Of a stretch of 29,161 nt of DNA, positions 4,893 to 11,802 are shown piece after piece (positions within the stretch are counted from its first letter, which is position 1; the number at the start of each line of letters is the position of its first letter). This stretch comes from a bacterium (GTDB lineage Bacteria > Bacillota > Clostridia > Oscillospirales > Oscillospiraceae). A program made the translations under genes and the position numbers. The notes under the pieces were generated by a model, which did not search any database, was not told the origin of the DNA, and worked only from the letters and a program-made list of their open reading frames with translations. The stretch covers positions 1 to 29,161 of the forward strand of contig SFVC01000028.1 in the NCBI GenBank assembly GCA_004560375.1. Direction: 5' to 3'.

Positions 4893-6378
4893 CCTGGCGG
4901 AGCACATTGCAAAAGGAGTTGTGCCCGAATTGGGCACAACCGGCGGCAGGGAGCAGATCGAGTACCTTGACATCGACCTGCTGGACGACGACCCCCGGAA
5001 CTTCTACGAGCTTTCCGGCCTGGACGAGTTGGCGGCCAACATCGAGCTGCTGGGCCTCCAGCAGCCCCTCCGGGTGCGGCCCTCCCAGGAGCCGGGGCGG
5101 TATGTCATCGTGTCCGGCCACCGCCGCCGGGCCGCGGTTCGGCAGCTGGTGGAGGACGGCCGCGGCGACCTGCGGGATATCCCCTGTATTGTGGAGCGAG
5201 GGCAGGCGTCCGCCGCTCTCCAGGAGCTGCGTCTGATCTACGCCAACAGCGACACCCGCAAGATGACCTCCGCGGACATCGGCCGGCAGGCGGAACGGGT
5301 GGAGGAATTGCTGTATCAGCTCAAAGAGGAGGGGTACGAGTTCCCGGGCCGGATGCGGGATCACGTGGCGGAGGCCTGTAAGGTTTCCAAGTCCAAGCTG
5401 TCCCGGCTGAAGGTGATCCGGGAGAACTTGGAGGAATCTTGGCGCGTCGGCTATGAGAATGGAAAACTGGCGGAGTCCTCGGCCTATGCTCTGGCCCAGA
5501 TGCCCCAGGAGCGCCAGCGGGCGATCTATGACGGGCTGGCGAAACAGGGGGAATATCCCAACGCGGTGAGGGCGCATTGCGTCGAGGTCTATGGCGACGC
5601 CCTTGCCGCGGTGGATAAAATCGACTGCCAAACCTATGCCCACGGCCCCTGCGCCAACCGGGACGAAATGCGGAAGCGGGTTATGAGCCAGTCACCCTAT
5701 TCTTACAGCTACTGCCGCCAGTGCTGCGCGGACTGCCCGGAGCTGGCCAAATGCAAATACGCCTGTCCTATGCTGGCGGATCGGGTCAAGGCCATGAAGG
5801 AGGACGCCAAGGCCCGCCGCCAGCAGGAGCAGCAAGCCAAAGCAGATCAGGAGCAGTCAGACGTGGAGCAGAACAAGGCGCTGTGGCGGCGGTTCGGCGA
5901 GGCCCGGGCCGCGGCGGGGAAAACCATGGAGGAGTGTTTCGAGTCGGCTGGGATATCTGTGGATAAACCCTTTTTCAAGGCGAGTGAAAAGCTTGAACGG
6001 CTTGAGGGACCGTTTACGCCCGGAACCCCGCTGCCTTATGGCTATAACAGCTCTCTGTATGAAGTCCGGAAGTTTGTGAAACTGGCCGATTTGCTGGGCG
6101 TGTCTCTGGACTATCTGCTGTGCCGGACGGATGATCCGGAGGGGCTTGCCGCAGCCCAGCCGGAGGACCAGCTGGTGCTGAACGGCTGGATGCCTGGCGG
6201 GACGCTGCCCTCCACGGACTGCGACGTGGTGGCGGATTTTGATCTGGGCACCGGGAATACGGTTCGGGAACCTTGCCAGTTCTTCGATGGCGAATTCCTT
6301 TTCGCGTCAACCTGTGCCCCCATAGATCTGCCCGTGGTGCGCTGGATGGCCCTGCCGCCGGTGGAGGACAGCCCATGA
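4879..6378 (+). CDS. parB: ParB-family partition protein with long C-terminal fusion
   Basis: The 499-residue product starts at a GTG with AAAAGGAGGG upstream. Residues 24-110 form the ParB/Srx CTPase domain: EQIEYLDIDLLDDDPRNF, the C-motif GHRRRAA (80-86), then an HTH domain (about 155-215, VSKSKLSRLKVI). After that come regions that ordinary ParB lacks. These are a Cys cluster (C250, C258, C279, C282, C283, C286, C292, C296), a charged coiled coil (300-335), an XRE-like HTH split by an insert (336-418, ending LLGVSLDYLLC), and a tail (about 437-495, ending VVRWMALPP) that resembles DUF551. The parS-like palindrome lies at codons 14-21. The stop overlaps the methyltransferase ATG. Core assignment is secure. 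The C-terminal domains are by pattern only. Confidence 0.88.
   Translation: MGKFNLAEHIAKGVVPELGTTGGREQIEYLDIDLLDDDPRNFYELSGLDELAANIELLGLQQPLRVRPSQEPGRYVIVSGHRRRAAVRQLVEDGRGDLRDIPCIVERGQASAALQELRLIYANSDTRKMTSADIGRQAERVEELLYQLKEEGYEFPGRMRDHVAEACKVSKSKLSRLKVIRENLEESWRVGYENGKLAESSAYALAQMPQERQRAIYDGLAKQGEYPNAVRAHCVEVYGDALAAVDKIDCQTYAHGPCANRDEMRKRVMSQSPYSYSYCRQCCADCPELAKCKYACPMLADRVKAMKEDAKARRQQEQQAKADQEQSDVEQNKALWRRFGEARAAAGKTMEECFESAGISVDKPFFKASEKLERLEGPFTPGTPLPYGYNSSLYEVRKFVKLADLLGVSLDYLLCRTDDPEGLAAAQPEDQLVLNGWMPGGTLPSTDCDVVADFDLGTGNTVREPCQFFDGEFLFASTCAPIDLPVVRWMALPPVEDSP
4918..4940. other. parS: Candidate parS, site 1
   Basis: Perfect 9-bp arms GTTGTGCCC (4918-4926) and GGGCACAAC (4932-4940) flank a 5-base centre GAATT. 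The site lies in codons 14-21 of parB. The core plus ACC (4920-4941) matches 17691-17712 at 21 of 22 bases. ParB family proteins bind 14-20 bp palindromes, often in or beside parAB. There is no T-run after it, so it is not a terminator. Confidence 0.6.
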
Positions 6379-8105
6379 GCAGGACGGACGAACTGATTGT
6401 AGATAGTTTCGCCGGCGGTGGCGGCGCGTCTACGGGGATTGAGCTGGCGACTGGCCGGGTGGTGGATATTGCCATCAACCATGACCCTGACGCCATCCTG
6501 ATGCACCGCACCAACCATCCGCGCACCCGGCACTTCCAGGCCAGTGTGTGGGATGTGGACCCCGAGGAGGTCTGCCGGGGCCGCTCCGTTGGCCTGCTGT
6601 GGGCCTCTCCTGACTGCAAGCATTTCAGCAAGGCCAAGGGCGGAAAGCCTGTGGACAGGAACATCCGGGGGCTGGCCTGGATCGTCCTTCGGTGGGCCGG
6701 CACTGTTCGCCCCCGTGTCATTATCCTGGAAAATGTCGAGGAGTTCCAGACCTGGGGCCCCGTCCGCCGGGGGCGCCCCGTGAAGTCCAAGACCGGGCAG
6801 ACCTTCAGAAAGTTCATTAGTCAGTTGGAGGCCCTGGGCTATGCTGTGGAGTGGCGGGAGCTGGTGGCGGCTGATTATGGCGCGCCCACAACCCGCAAGC
6901 GTTTCTTCCTGATTGCCCGGTGCGACGGGCGGCCTGTTGTGTGGCCTGAGCCCACTCACGCCCCTGCCGGCAGCCCCGCGGTCAAAGACGGCCTGATGCA
7001 GCCTTGGCGCTCCGCTGCTGAGATTGTAGACTGGAACCTCCCGTGTCCGTCCATCTTTGACACGCGGGAGGAGATCAAGGCAAAGTATGGGCTTACGGCA
7101 CAGCGGCCCCTTCGTCCCAACACCATGCGGAGGGTGGCACGAGGCATTGACAAGTTTGTCCTGAAGGCCCCAAGACCGTACCTGGTTGTGGTGAACCACG
7201 CCGGGGAGTTCCGGGGGCAGGAAGTGGACAGCCCCCTCCAGACTATCACCGCCAAACATGGGTACGGGATAGCCTCCCCTATGATGGCCCCTTGGACTGT
7301 GACGAACACGACAAATTCCACCGGCCATGCTCCCGACGAGCCTGTGGACACCGCCAGGACTGGAGGCGGCGGAGGACAAATGCTGATGGGCGCCAGCCTG
7401 ATCCAGTATCACACCGAGCAGGGGGAAAACATGAGGGGACAGAAGGTAGACGACCCCCTGCTGACCGTGGACGCATCCAACCGCTACGGGCTGGCAGTTG
7501 CCAGCCTGACGAAGTATTACGGGAATGACCGACATGGGCAGAACCCGGCGGAGCCATTGCACACGATCACGGCAAAAGACCGGGAGGGCCTCATCGTGGC
7601 CAATCTGGAAGAATACCGCAACGCCCACCTGATAAAGCTGAAGGGGGAAAACCTGGGCGGGTCTGCCTGGGATCCGGTGCAGACCGTGACCGCCGGCGGA
7701 ACCCATTTCGGTGTCGTCGCCACGAAAGTGATCCGGGCCTGCCCTGGGGGATATCTCCAGCGGTGGCCCCTGGTGCGGGAGCTCCTGAACGAGTATTGCG
7801 GCTATGACCTGAAGGACGGCGAGGTTATCCTGTTCGACATTGACGGGGCCTGGTATTTTATCGCCGATGTGGGCTTGCGGATGCTGACCCCTCGGGAACT
7901 GTACCGGGCCAACGGCTTCCCCGAGGACTACATCATCGACCGGGACTTCACCGGGAAGGCGTACGGAAAGTCGAAACAGGTGGCCCGGTGTGGGAATGCC
8001 GTCCCGCCGCCCTTGGCCATGGCCCTTGTGCAGGCAAACCTGCCGGAATGGTGCGGAGAGAAAATCGCCGCAATGCGGGAGTTTGAAGCCCGGGTGTCCA
8101 TATGA
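6375..8105 (+). CDS. C5-cytosine DNA methyltransferase with repeat-rich specificity region
   Basis: The 576-residue product carries the cytosine-C5 motifs. Motif I is VDSFAGGGGASTGIELA. Motif IV is SPDCKHFS, with catalytic C81 (PDC instead of the usual PPC). Motif VI is ILENVEEF, motif VIII is YGAPTTRKRFFLIA, and motifs IX-X near the C terminus are VARCGNAVPPPLA. Between VIII and IX (about residues 275-455) four to five degenerate repeats of the form G..VD.PL.TITA...YG..AS make an unusually long target recognition region. It transfers methyl from SAM to cytosine, probably to protect phage DNA from host restriction. No cognate nuclease is seen, so it is an orphan. It starts by ATGA overlap with parB. 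Confidence 0.92.
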   Translation: MSRTDELIVDSFAGGGGASTGIELATGRVVDIAINHDPDAILMHRTNHPRTRHFQASVWDVDPEEVCRGRSVGLLWASPDCKHFSKAKGGKPVDRNIRGLAWIVLRWAGTVRPRVIILENVEEFQTWGPVRRGRPVKSKTGQTFRKFISQLEALGYAVEWRELVAADYGAPTTRKRFFLIARCDGRPVVWPEPTHAPAGSPAVKDGLMQPWRSAAEIVDWNLPCPSIFDTREEIKAKYGLTAQRPLRPNTMRRVARGIDKFVLKAPRPYLVVVNHAGEFRGQEVDSPLQTITAKHGYGIASPMMAPWTVTNTTNSTGHAPDEPVDTARTGGGGGQMLMGASLIQYHTEQGENMRGQKVDDPLLTVDASNRYGLAVASLTKYYGNDRHGQNPAEPLHTITAKDREGLIVANLEEYRNAHLIKLKGENLGGSAWDPVQTVTAGGTHFGVVATKVIRACPGGYLQRWPLVRELLNEYCGYDLKDGEVILFDIDGAWYFIADVGLRMLTPRELYRANGFPEDYIIDRDFTGKAYGKSKQVARCGNAVPPPLAMALVQANLPEWCGEKIAAMREFEARVSI

Positions 8106-8119
8106 TGGAGAAGATTTCG

Positions 8120-8293
8120 ATGGAACATTTAGACGATATTGCCCTGTTGAAGCCCGGCGACCCCTGCCCCTGCTGCGGGATGCCGATTTTGACCGATGAC
8201 CCGAAAAGGCTGCTGTTGTTAAGCTGTCTTGGACGGATACTGGACGCGGACAGAAAAAGCCGCCCCGAACCCGGGGCGGCGGCTCAGTCCTGA
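8120..8293 (+). CDS. Small protein with CPCC zinc-knuckle-like motif
   Basis: Product (from 8120) MEHLDDIALLKPGDPCPCCG and onward, 57 residues, with CPCCGMPI as a likely metal-binding turn. The ATG at 8102 overlaps the methyltransferase stop and is also possible (63 residues), but GGAGAAG at 8107-8113 is a better SD for 8120. The last codons read through the terminator stem at 8259-8280 and overlap the end of the convergent gene. The family is not recognised. It is probably the last gene of the replication operon. Confidence 0.6.
   Translation: MEHLDDIALLKPGDPCPCCGMPILTDDPKRLLLLSCLGRILDADRKSRPEPGAAAQS
8254..8280 (-). terminator. Strong minus-strand intrinsic terminator
   Basis: Perfect 9-bp stem GCCGCCCCG (8259-8267) and CGGGGCGGC (8272-8280) with a 4-base loop AACC. 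On the minus strand it is followed by a U5 run (complement of 8254-8258). It lies 4 bases after the stop of the minus-strand gene at 8284-8481 and ends its transcript. Confidence 0.85.
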
Positions 8294-8481
8294 TGCTCTG
8301 TATCCGCGGCGTGGGGCTGCCCGTGATACACCTTCAGCTCCGGGCCGGAGGTTCCAGCGATGATGGGGTTGGCCTTGGCCTTCGTGTGTTTGGCTTTGCC
8401 CTGGATCTCAGGCACCGGCGGGACGTCGTTCCGGGGATGGGTGTGCGTCCAGTCCGGGCGGGCCATGCCTTTCTTTGCCAT
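8284..8481 (-). CDS. Small basic conserved-looking protein on minus strand, 65 aa
   Basis: The product starts MAKKGMARPDWTHTHPRNDV and continues PPVPEIQGKAKHTKAKANPI. It is rich in Lys, Pro and His, with no membrane segment, and looks disordered and basic. The ATG at 8481 has GGAGG 8 bases upstream and a dedicated terminator after the stop. Both are strong signs of a real gene. The plus-strand frame opposite it (8293-8526) is Gly/Arg/Val-rich and unlike a protein. It sits alone in reverse inside a plus-strand region, a typical position for an independently expressed moron. Function unknown. Confidence 0.75.
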   Translation of the reverse strand: MAKKGMARPDWTHTHPRNDVPPVPEIQGKAKHTKAKANPIIAGTSGPELKVYHGQPHAADTEHQD

Positions 8482-8492
8482 AAAAATCACCT

Positions 8493-8510
8493 CCGGGACA
8501 GTTTTCCCGG
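8493..8510. promoter_or_regulatory. Inverted repeat between divergent genes
   Basis: CCGGGA (8493-8498) and TCCCGG (8505-8510), 6-base loop, lie in the 48-base gap between the divergent genes starting at 8481 and 8530, next to both SDs. It may be an operator or an RNA hairpin. No promoter consensus was seen in the gap. Confidence 0.35.
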
Positions 8511-8529
8511 AAAGGGGAGGAAATAGCCG

Positions 8530-9000
8530 ATGAAAGAAATGTCAGGAAAAATGAGCGATATGGATCTGATCCACGCACTGCGACGCATGGCTCCGGAGAC
8601 GGGATCGCTTGATTGCCTTGGCTGTGGGTACGAGCATAAGTGTAGCTTAAAAGGTTGTGCCATTATTAGATTGGCGGTGGAACGGCTGGAAAAGTTGACC
8701 GCACTGGAGCCCAACGCCTCGATGACCCTGGAGGAATTGCGGGAGATGGATGGGGATCCGGTGTGGGTGGTTCCTATTGACAGCCCGCATCAAAGACCGG
8801 GGTGGATGCAGGTGATGTCTGAATTTAACATTGTCGCAAGACACGAGAGCATGGCAAAAAGCGTTTATGCCAGGTTCTCCGGATATGGGAATGAATGGAT
8901 TGCATACCGCCGCAAGCCGGAGATGTCGGTACTAACTGCCCCGTTTCCTTCTCCGGCATGGGCGGAGCATTTCTGTGCCCTGTTCGAGCAGACGGAGTGA
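8530..9000 (+). CDS. Hypothetical phage protein with Cys4 motif
   Basis: The 156-residue product has C29, C32, C38 and C43 (CLGCGYEHKC...GC), a probable small zinc site. Next come a short helical region and the segment MTLEELREMDGDPVWVVPID (65-84), which recurs in many small Firmicute phage proteins of unknown role. The SD GGGGAGG stands about 10 bases before the ATG. AT content is somewhat higher than in the flanking genes (8620-8680). The gene reopens the plus-strand series after the reverse gene. No function is claimed. Confidence 0.75.
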   Translation: MKEMSGKMSDMDLIHALRRMAPETGSLDCLGCGYEHKCSLKGCAIIRLAVERLEKLTALEPNASMTLEELREMDGDPVWVVPIDSPHQRPGWMQVMSEFNIVARHESMAKSVYARFSGYGNEWIAYRRKPEMSVLTAPFPSPAWAEHFCALFEQTE

Positions 9001-9013
9001 GGAGGACGGCTTT

Positions 9014-9061
9014 ATGGATCTGGGCATGAATCCGGGCCTGTTTGGGGAGGCGTATCGGTAA
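9014..9061 (+). CDS. Possible 15-codon leader peptide
   Basis: The ORF encodes MDLGMNPGLFGEAYR. It starts 9-10 bases after GAGGAGG and ends with TAATG, its stop sharing a base with the ATG of the next gene (9061). The following gene has no other clear SD except GGGGAGG inside this peptide, so translation coupling is plausible. It may simply be a chance frame. Confidence 0.35.
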   Translation: MDLGMNPGLFGEAYR

Positions 9062-9489
9062 TGATAAAATATTTTTGTGACGTGTGCGGAGCCGAGACCG
9101 ATGCCGGCGGCAATGCCCCGTGTTCTCCAGCCTCCGAGCTTTGTGGGCTGGAGGATGTGTGCCCCCGCTGCGAGGGGCTTGTCAGGGGACTGGACGCGTC
9201 CGGCCTGGTGCTGGCAGAGCTCCGGCGGCTGGCGCGGAACCCGCCCGTGCCGGAGCCCATACCGGATTTTGTCCCCGTACCTGCGGGCCGGGGCGCCGCG
9301 GAGAAGCGGGAAATTCTGGCGGCGGTGAATACATTCCGGCAGGAGCGCGGGCCGGGCGCCGTTCCCCTCTTGTCCAAACTGGCGGGGGTTGAGGAAAGCG
9401 TCCTGCGGGATATGATCGAGTGCCATAAGGTGCCGCTGGCTACCTGGCGCAAGGTGGGCAAGGCTCTGGGCGTGGAGGGAGGAGGCTGA
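9061..9489 (+). CDS. Zinc-ribbon plus HTH-like protein
   Basis: The 142-residue product opens with CDVCG (C6, C9), then C21, C28, and CPRCEG (C34, C37), a treble-clef or zinc-ribbon pattern. Residues 80-137 are helical (REILAAVNTFRQERGPGAVP, then CHKVPLATWRKVGKALG) and look like an XRE-like DNA-binding domain. It is coupled upstream to the 15-codon frame and ends 3 bases before the Rep gene start. It may be a regulator of, or accessory to, the Rep protein next to it (inference from position). Confidence 0.7.
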   Translation: MIKYFCDVCGAETDAGGNAPCSPASELCGLEDVCPRCEGLVRGLDASGLVLAELRRLARNPPVPEPIPDFVPVPAGRGAAEKREILAAVNTFRQERGPGAVPLLSKLAGVEESVLRDMIECHKVPLATWRKVGKALGVEGGG

Positions 9490-9492
9490 TCC

Positions 9493-10320
9493 ATGGCGCG
9501 GGCGATCAAGCACATCAAAGCGGGCCTGCTCCACGTAGAGGTGATCGGAGCCATCCCGGAGCGAGACCAAGGGCGGCGGCGGGCGGGCCGCTGCCGCCCT
9601 ACCTCCGCCGCCCAGCAGTTCTACAACAATAAATGCTCCTGGCGGGAGCTGGAGCTGAAGCTGGCGGCCAATTTCGGCGGGCGGGACTGGGTGCTCACCC
9701 CCACCTATGACGATGACCACCTGCCGCCGGATAAGCGCGCCGCGGACAAATTCCTCCAGCGGTTTATCCGCCGCCTCCGCACCGCCCGAAGGCGGCGGGG
9801 GGCGGATCTGCGGTATGTCTACGTCACCGAGGGCTGGCACGGTAAGGCGGAGGACACCTGGTTCGGGGGTGACGGCAGGCTGGAGGATCGCCGCCTGCAC
9901 CATCACGTTGTGCTCAACAGCGCCGGGCCGGGAGACCTGGAGGAGATCAGGAGTCTCTGGGACGGCGGGGGCTACGTCCGGGCGGAGCCGGTGGACGTGC
10001 ACTACTACCGGGAACTGGCCAAGTACCTGACCAAGGAGGCCCGGGAGTTCGGGCGGGCCAAGCCGGGGGAGCGCAGCTGGCGGGCCAGCCGGAACCTTGT
10101 CCCGTATGAGGTGGAGTACATCGAGATCCCCAGCGACAGCGTGACGCTTTCGGCTCCGCCCGGGGCGGTGGATTACGTCCAGTTCACCGAGCGCAACCCC
10201 TACGGCTTCGCGGACTGCGTGGGGGCGCGGTACCTGCTCTTTGATGTGGAGGCCCCGCCGGAGTACAGCTATGCCCAAGGGCGGCGAAGACAGCACACCT
10301 CTAATAATTTTTCATCTTGA
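9493..10320 (+). CDS. rep: HUH-type rolling-circle Rep-like endonuclease
   Basis: The 275-residue product resembles the replication-associated proteins of the ORF2/G2P group. It has a first strand WVLTPTY (66-72), the central YVYVTEG (108-114), the metal-binding HHHVVLN (136-142) and the candidate nicking tyrosines Y171/Y172 in HYYRELAKYLTKEA (170-183), followed by RASRNL. HUH enzymes nick one DNA strand through a tyrosine to start rolling-circle replication or transfer. The ATG has GGAGG upstream. The phage already encodes a DnaB-type system, so this may drive a second replication mode or process ends. Assignment rests on motif order only. Confidence 0.75.
   Translation: MARAIKHIKAGLLHVEVIGAIPERDQGRRRAGRCRPTSAAQQFYNNKCSWRELELKLAANFGGRDWVLTPTYDDDHLPPDKRAADKFLQRFIRRLRTARRRRGADLRYVYVTEGWHGKAEDTWFGGDGRLEDRRLHHHVVLNSAGPGDLEEIRSLWDGGGYVRAEPVDVHYYRELAKYLTKEAREFGRAKPGERSWRASRNLVPYEVEYIEIPSDSVTLSAPPGAVDYVQFTERNPYGFADCVGARYLLFDVEAPPEYSYAQGRRRQHTSNNFSS
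9571..9613. repeat. Nested GC-rich inverted repeat in rep
   Basis: Outer arms GGGCGGCGG (9571-9579) and CCGCCGCCC (9605-9613) enclose inner arms GGGCGG (9581-9586) and CCGCCC (9594-9599). Nick sites of HUH enzymes often lie at hairpins in or near rep. Here the coding is Arg-rich, which by itself favours GGC/CGG runs, so chance is possible. Confidence 0.3.
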
Positions 10321-10369
10321 AACCACTCTTAATAATCCGTAACAGGTGATAGAAAAGGGGGAAAAGCCA

Positions 10370-10570
10370 TTGCAAGGCAAGGAGAGTTGTGGTAAACTGA
10401 CAGTGACGGATGGGTGGGTGACCTGTCCAGTCTGCAAGCGAAACCACCGCCTCATCCGGGTGAAACCCGAGACGGAGGCAAAACGGCTTCCGGTGTACTG
10501 CCGGACGTGCCGGAGCGAAGTGATTCTGAACATCGAGAGAGGCCAGAGCGTGAAGCGCCAGAGCCCATGA
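10370..10570 (+). CDS. Cysteine-rich KTR-domain protein
   Basis: The 66-residue product contains WVTCPVCKRNHRLIRV, with CPVC (C19, C22), and VYCRTCRSEVILNI (C44, C47). The spacing matches the Cys-rich KTR family, small zinc-ribbon proteins common in Firmicute phages and mobile elements. The KTR tripeptide is replaced by NHR here. The TTG start at 10370 has AGGGGGA upstream at a suitable distance. An in-frame GTG at 10346 has no SD. The gene ends inside the stem-loop at 10553-10613. Confidence 0.75.
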   Translation: MQGKESCGKLTVTDGWVTCPVCKRNHRLIRVKPETEAKRLPVYCRTCRSEVILNIERGQSVKRQSP

Positions 10571-10613
10571 CCAACCCATGAGGTTGCGTTGTGGACGCTG
10601 GCGCTTTTGTTTT
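10553..10613 (+). terminator. Probable terminator ending the early/replication block
   Basis: AAGCGCCAG (10553-10561) and CTGGCGCTT (10598-10606) form a 9-bp stem. In its loop CAACC (10572-10576) and GGTTG (10582-10586) form an inner hairpin. A T-rich run (TTTTGTTTT) follows at 10605-10613. The long loop makes it atypical. Confidence 0.5.
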
Positions 10614-10632
10614 GCCCGGAGGTGATAGCCCG

Positions 10633-11001
10633 ATGGCACAAAAGCCCCTGCGCCCCTGCCGGCACCCGGGCTGTCCCGAGCTGACCCGGGACGGCTGGTG
10701 TCCGGCCCACAAGCCCAAGCAGGCGCCCCGGCGGGAGTCCGCCGCTTGGCATGGCTGGTACTCCCTGCCGGTGTGGACGGACGACCTGCGGCCGGCCCAG
10801 CTCCTGCGGGAGCCGTTCTGCGCGGAGTGCGCCCACCGGGGGCTACGCACCTGGGCCACCGACGTTGACCACATCCGGGATCACAAGGGGGACTGGGCGC
10901 TGTTTACCGACCGGGGGAACCTGCAAAGCCTGTGCCACTCCTGCCACGCCCGCAAAACCATGCGGGAGCAGTGGCAGAAACGGCGGGAAAAACAGGGCTG
11001 A
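10633..11001 (+). CDS. HNH homing-type endonuclease linked to packaging
   Basis: The 122-residue product carries the HNH core: VDHI (D79-H80), N96 in RGNLQSLCHSCHARKT, and a last histidine at 102 or 105. C63/C66 and C101/C104 form the structural zinc site. Upstream is a Cys/His-rich segment (CRHPGC, GWCPAH). HNH proteins encoded just before the terminase genes are needed for cos cleavage in several HK97-type phages. The ATG at 10633 has the SD GGAGGTGAT. It overlaps no neighbour and is followed by a 206-base non-coding gap. Confidence 0.9.
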   Translation: MAQKPLRPCRHPGCPELTRDGWCPAHKPKQAPRRESAAWHGWYSLPVWTDDLRPAQLLREPFCAECAHRGLRTWATDVDHIRDHKGDWALFTDRGNLQSLCHSCHARKTMREQWQKRREKQG

Positions 11002-11207
11002 TTTTCGCCGGAGGCTACGTCCGCGCCCCGGCGCGTACAGGCCCGCGTCCGGCGGCGTGCGTCTGTGCGGGCGCGGGGAGCCCTACGGGCTCGACCCTCC
11101 CCCCACCCCGGAAAAGTTTCGGGGGCGGGGGCGAAAGACCGCGTGGCCCCTCGTTTGTGAGAAAAATTCCCCCATCAGAGTTTTGGGCCGTCCCGGGAGG
11201 TGAGGCC
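11002..11207. other. Non-coding gap, candidate cos region
   Basis: This gap lies between the HNH gene and the small terminase gene, where cos sites are found in related phages. It is very GC-rich at 11040-11135. C-rich (11099-11109) and G-rich (11121-11131) tracts form an imperfect stem around GGAAAAGTTTC. A short A/T-rich block (11158-11190) precedes the TerS SD. No convincing ORF is seen in it. Confidence 0.4.
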
Positions 11208-11801
11208 ATGCCGGCGGCAGTGAAGGCAAGCGAAAATATGAGCAAGCACCTGACCAAAGCGGAGCGCGAAAACCGGGAGCAAGCGGAGGCATCGGTATTG
11301 CCAGACCGGGGCCGGCCCCCTGAGTTGAAGAAACCCGCCATCGTCAGCTCCAACAAGCGGGCCAATGCCTATTGGAACCAGATCCTGAAGCAGATGAAGG
11401 GGCTGGCCCTGCTGGACAACCTGGACGGCACGGTGCTGGCGGGGTACTGCTCCATGCTGGCCCGGCGGGATCAGACCACCCTCCTGATTGGCCAGCTTAT
11501 GAACCGGCTGGGCGTCCAGAAGGCGGTGGAGGATGGGGCAAAGCGGCGCAAGAAGGATGCCGCCCTGACCGACCAGGAATGGGAAGATTCCGCCCGCCCT
11601 CCCTCGTCCATGACGCCGGACGAGCTGGTGGAGGCGGTGGACAAGCTGGACGCGCTCACCGGCAAGCTCCAGGCGCTGGATCGGAACATCCTCCAGTACG
11701 CGGAGAAGCTGGGGCTGACGCCCTCCGGCCGGGTACGGCTGGCCCAGAAACGGGCCCAGGCCGCGGCCGAGGATCCGGACAGCGACCTCTTTGGGGACTG
11801 A
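11208..11801 (+). CDS. terS: Terminase small subunit, P27 family
   Basis: The 197-residue product ends with the P27-family signature: a helix LQALDRNILQYAEKLGLTPS followed by GRVRLAQKRAQ (about 152-184). Central helices (YWNQILKQMKGLALLDNLDG and so on) match the family. TerS recognises the packaging site and positions the large subunit. The ATG at 11208 has a GGGAGGTGA SD. The open frame upstream to 10932 is Gly/Pro-rich and lacks an SD, so it is not included. TerL starts one base after this stop. Confidence 0.88.
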   Translation: MPAAVKASENMSKHLTKAERENREQAEASVLPDRGRPPELKKPAIVSSNKRANAYWNQILKQMKGLALLDNLDGTVLAGYCSMLARRDQTTLLIGQLMNRLGVQKAVEDGAKRRKKDAALTDQEWEDSARPPSSMTPDELVEAVDKLDALTGKLQALDRNILQYAEKLGLTPSGRVRLAQKRAQAAAEDPDSDLFGD

Positions 11802-11802
11802 G

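Noticed and set aside
4918..4940. Palindrome at parB start as an intrinsic terminator
   Set aside because: No T-run on either strand, and the same sequence recurs within another gene.
5958..5966. Perfect DnaA-box sequence TGTGGATAA inside parB
   Set aside because: A single 9-bp match can occur by chance in 29 kb, and there is no cluster of boxes.
8293..8526. Plus-strand frame of 77 codons
   Set aside because: It is the shadow of the minus-strand gene 8284-8481. It has no SD and no protein-like pattern.
10932..11207. Upstream extension of the TerS frame
   Set aside because: Gly/Pro/Arg-rich low complexity with no SD. The ATG at 11208 has a strong SD and the family length is then normal.
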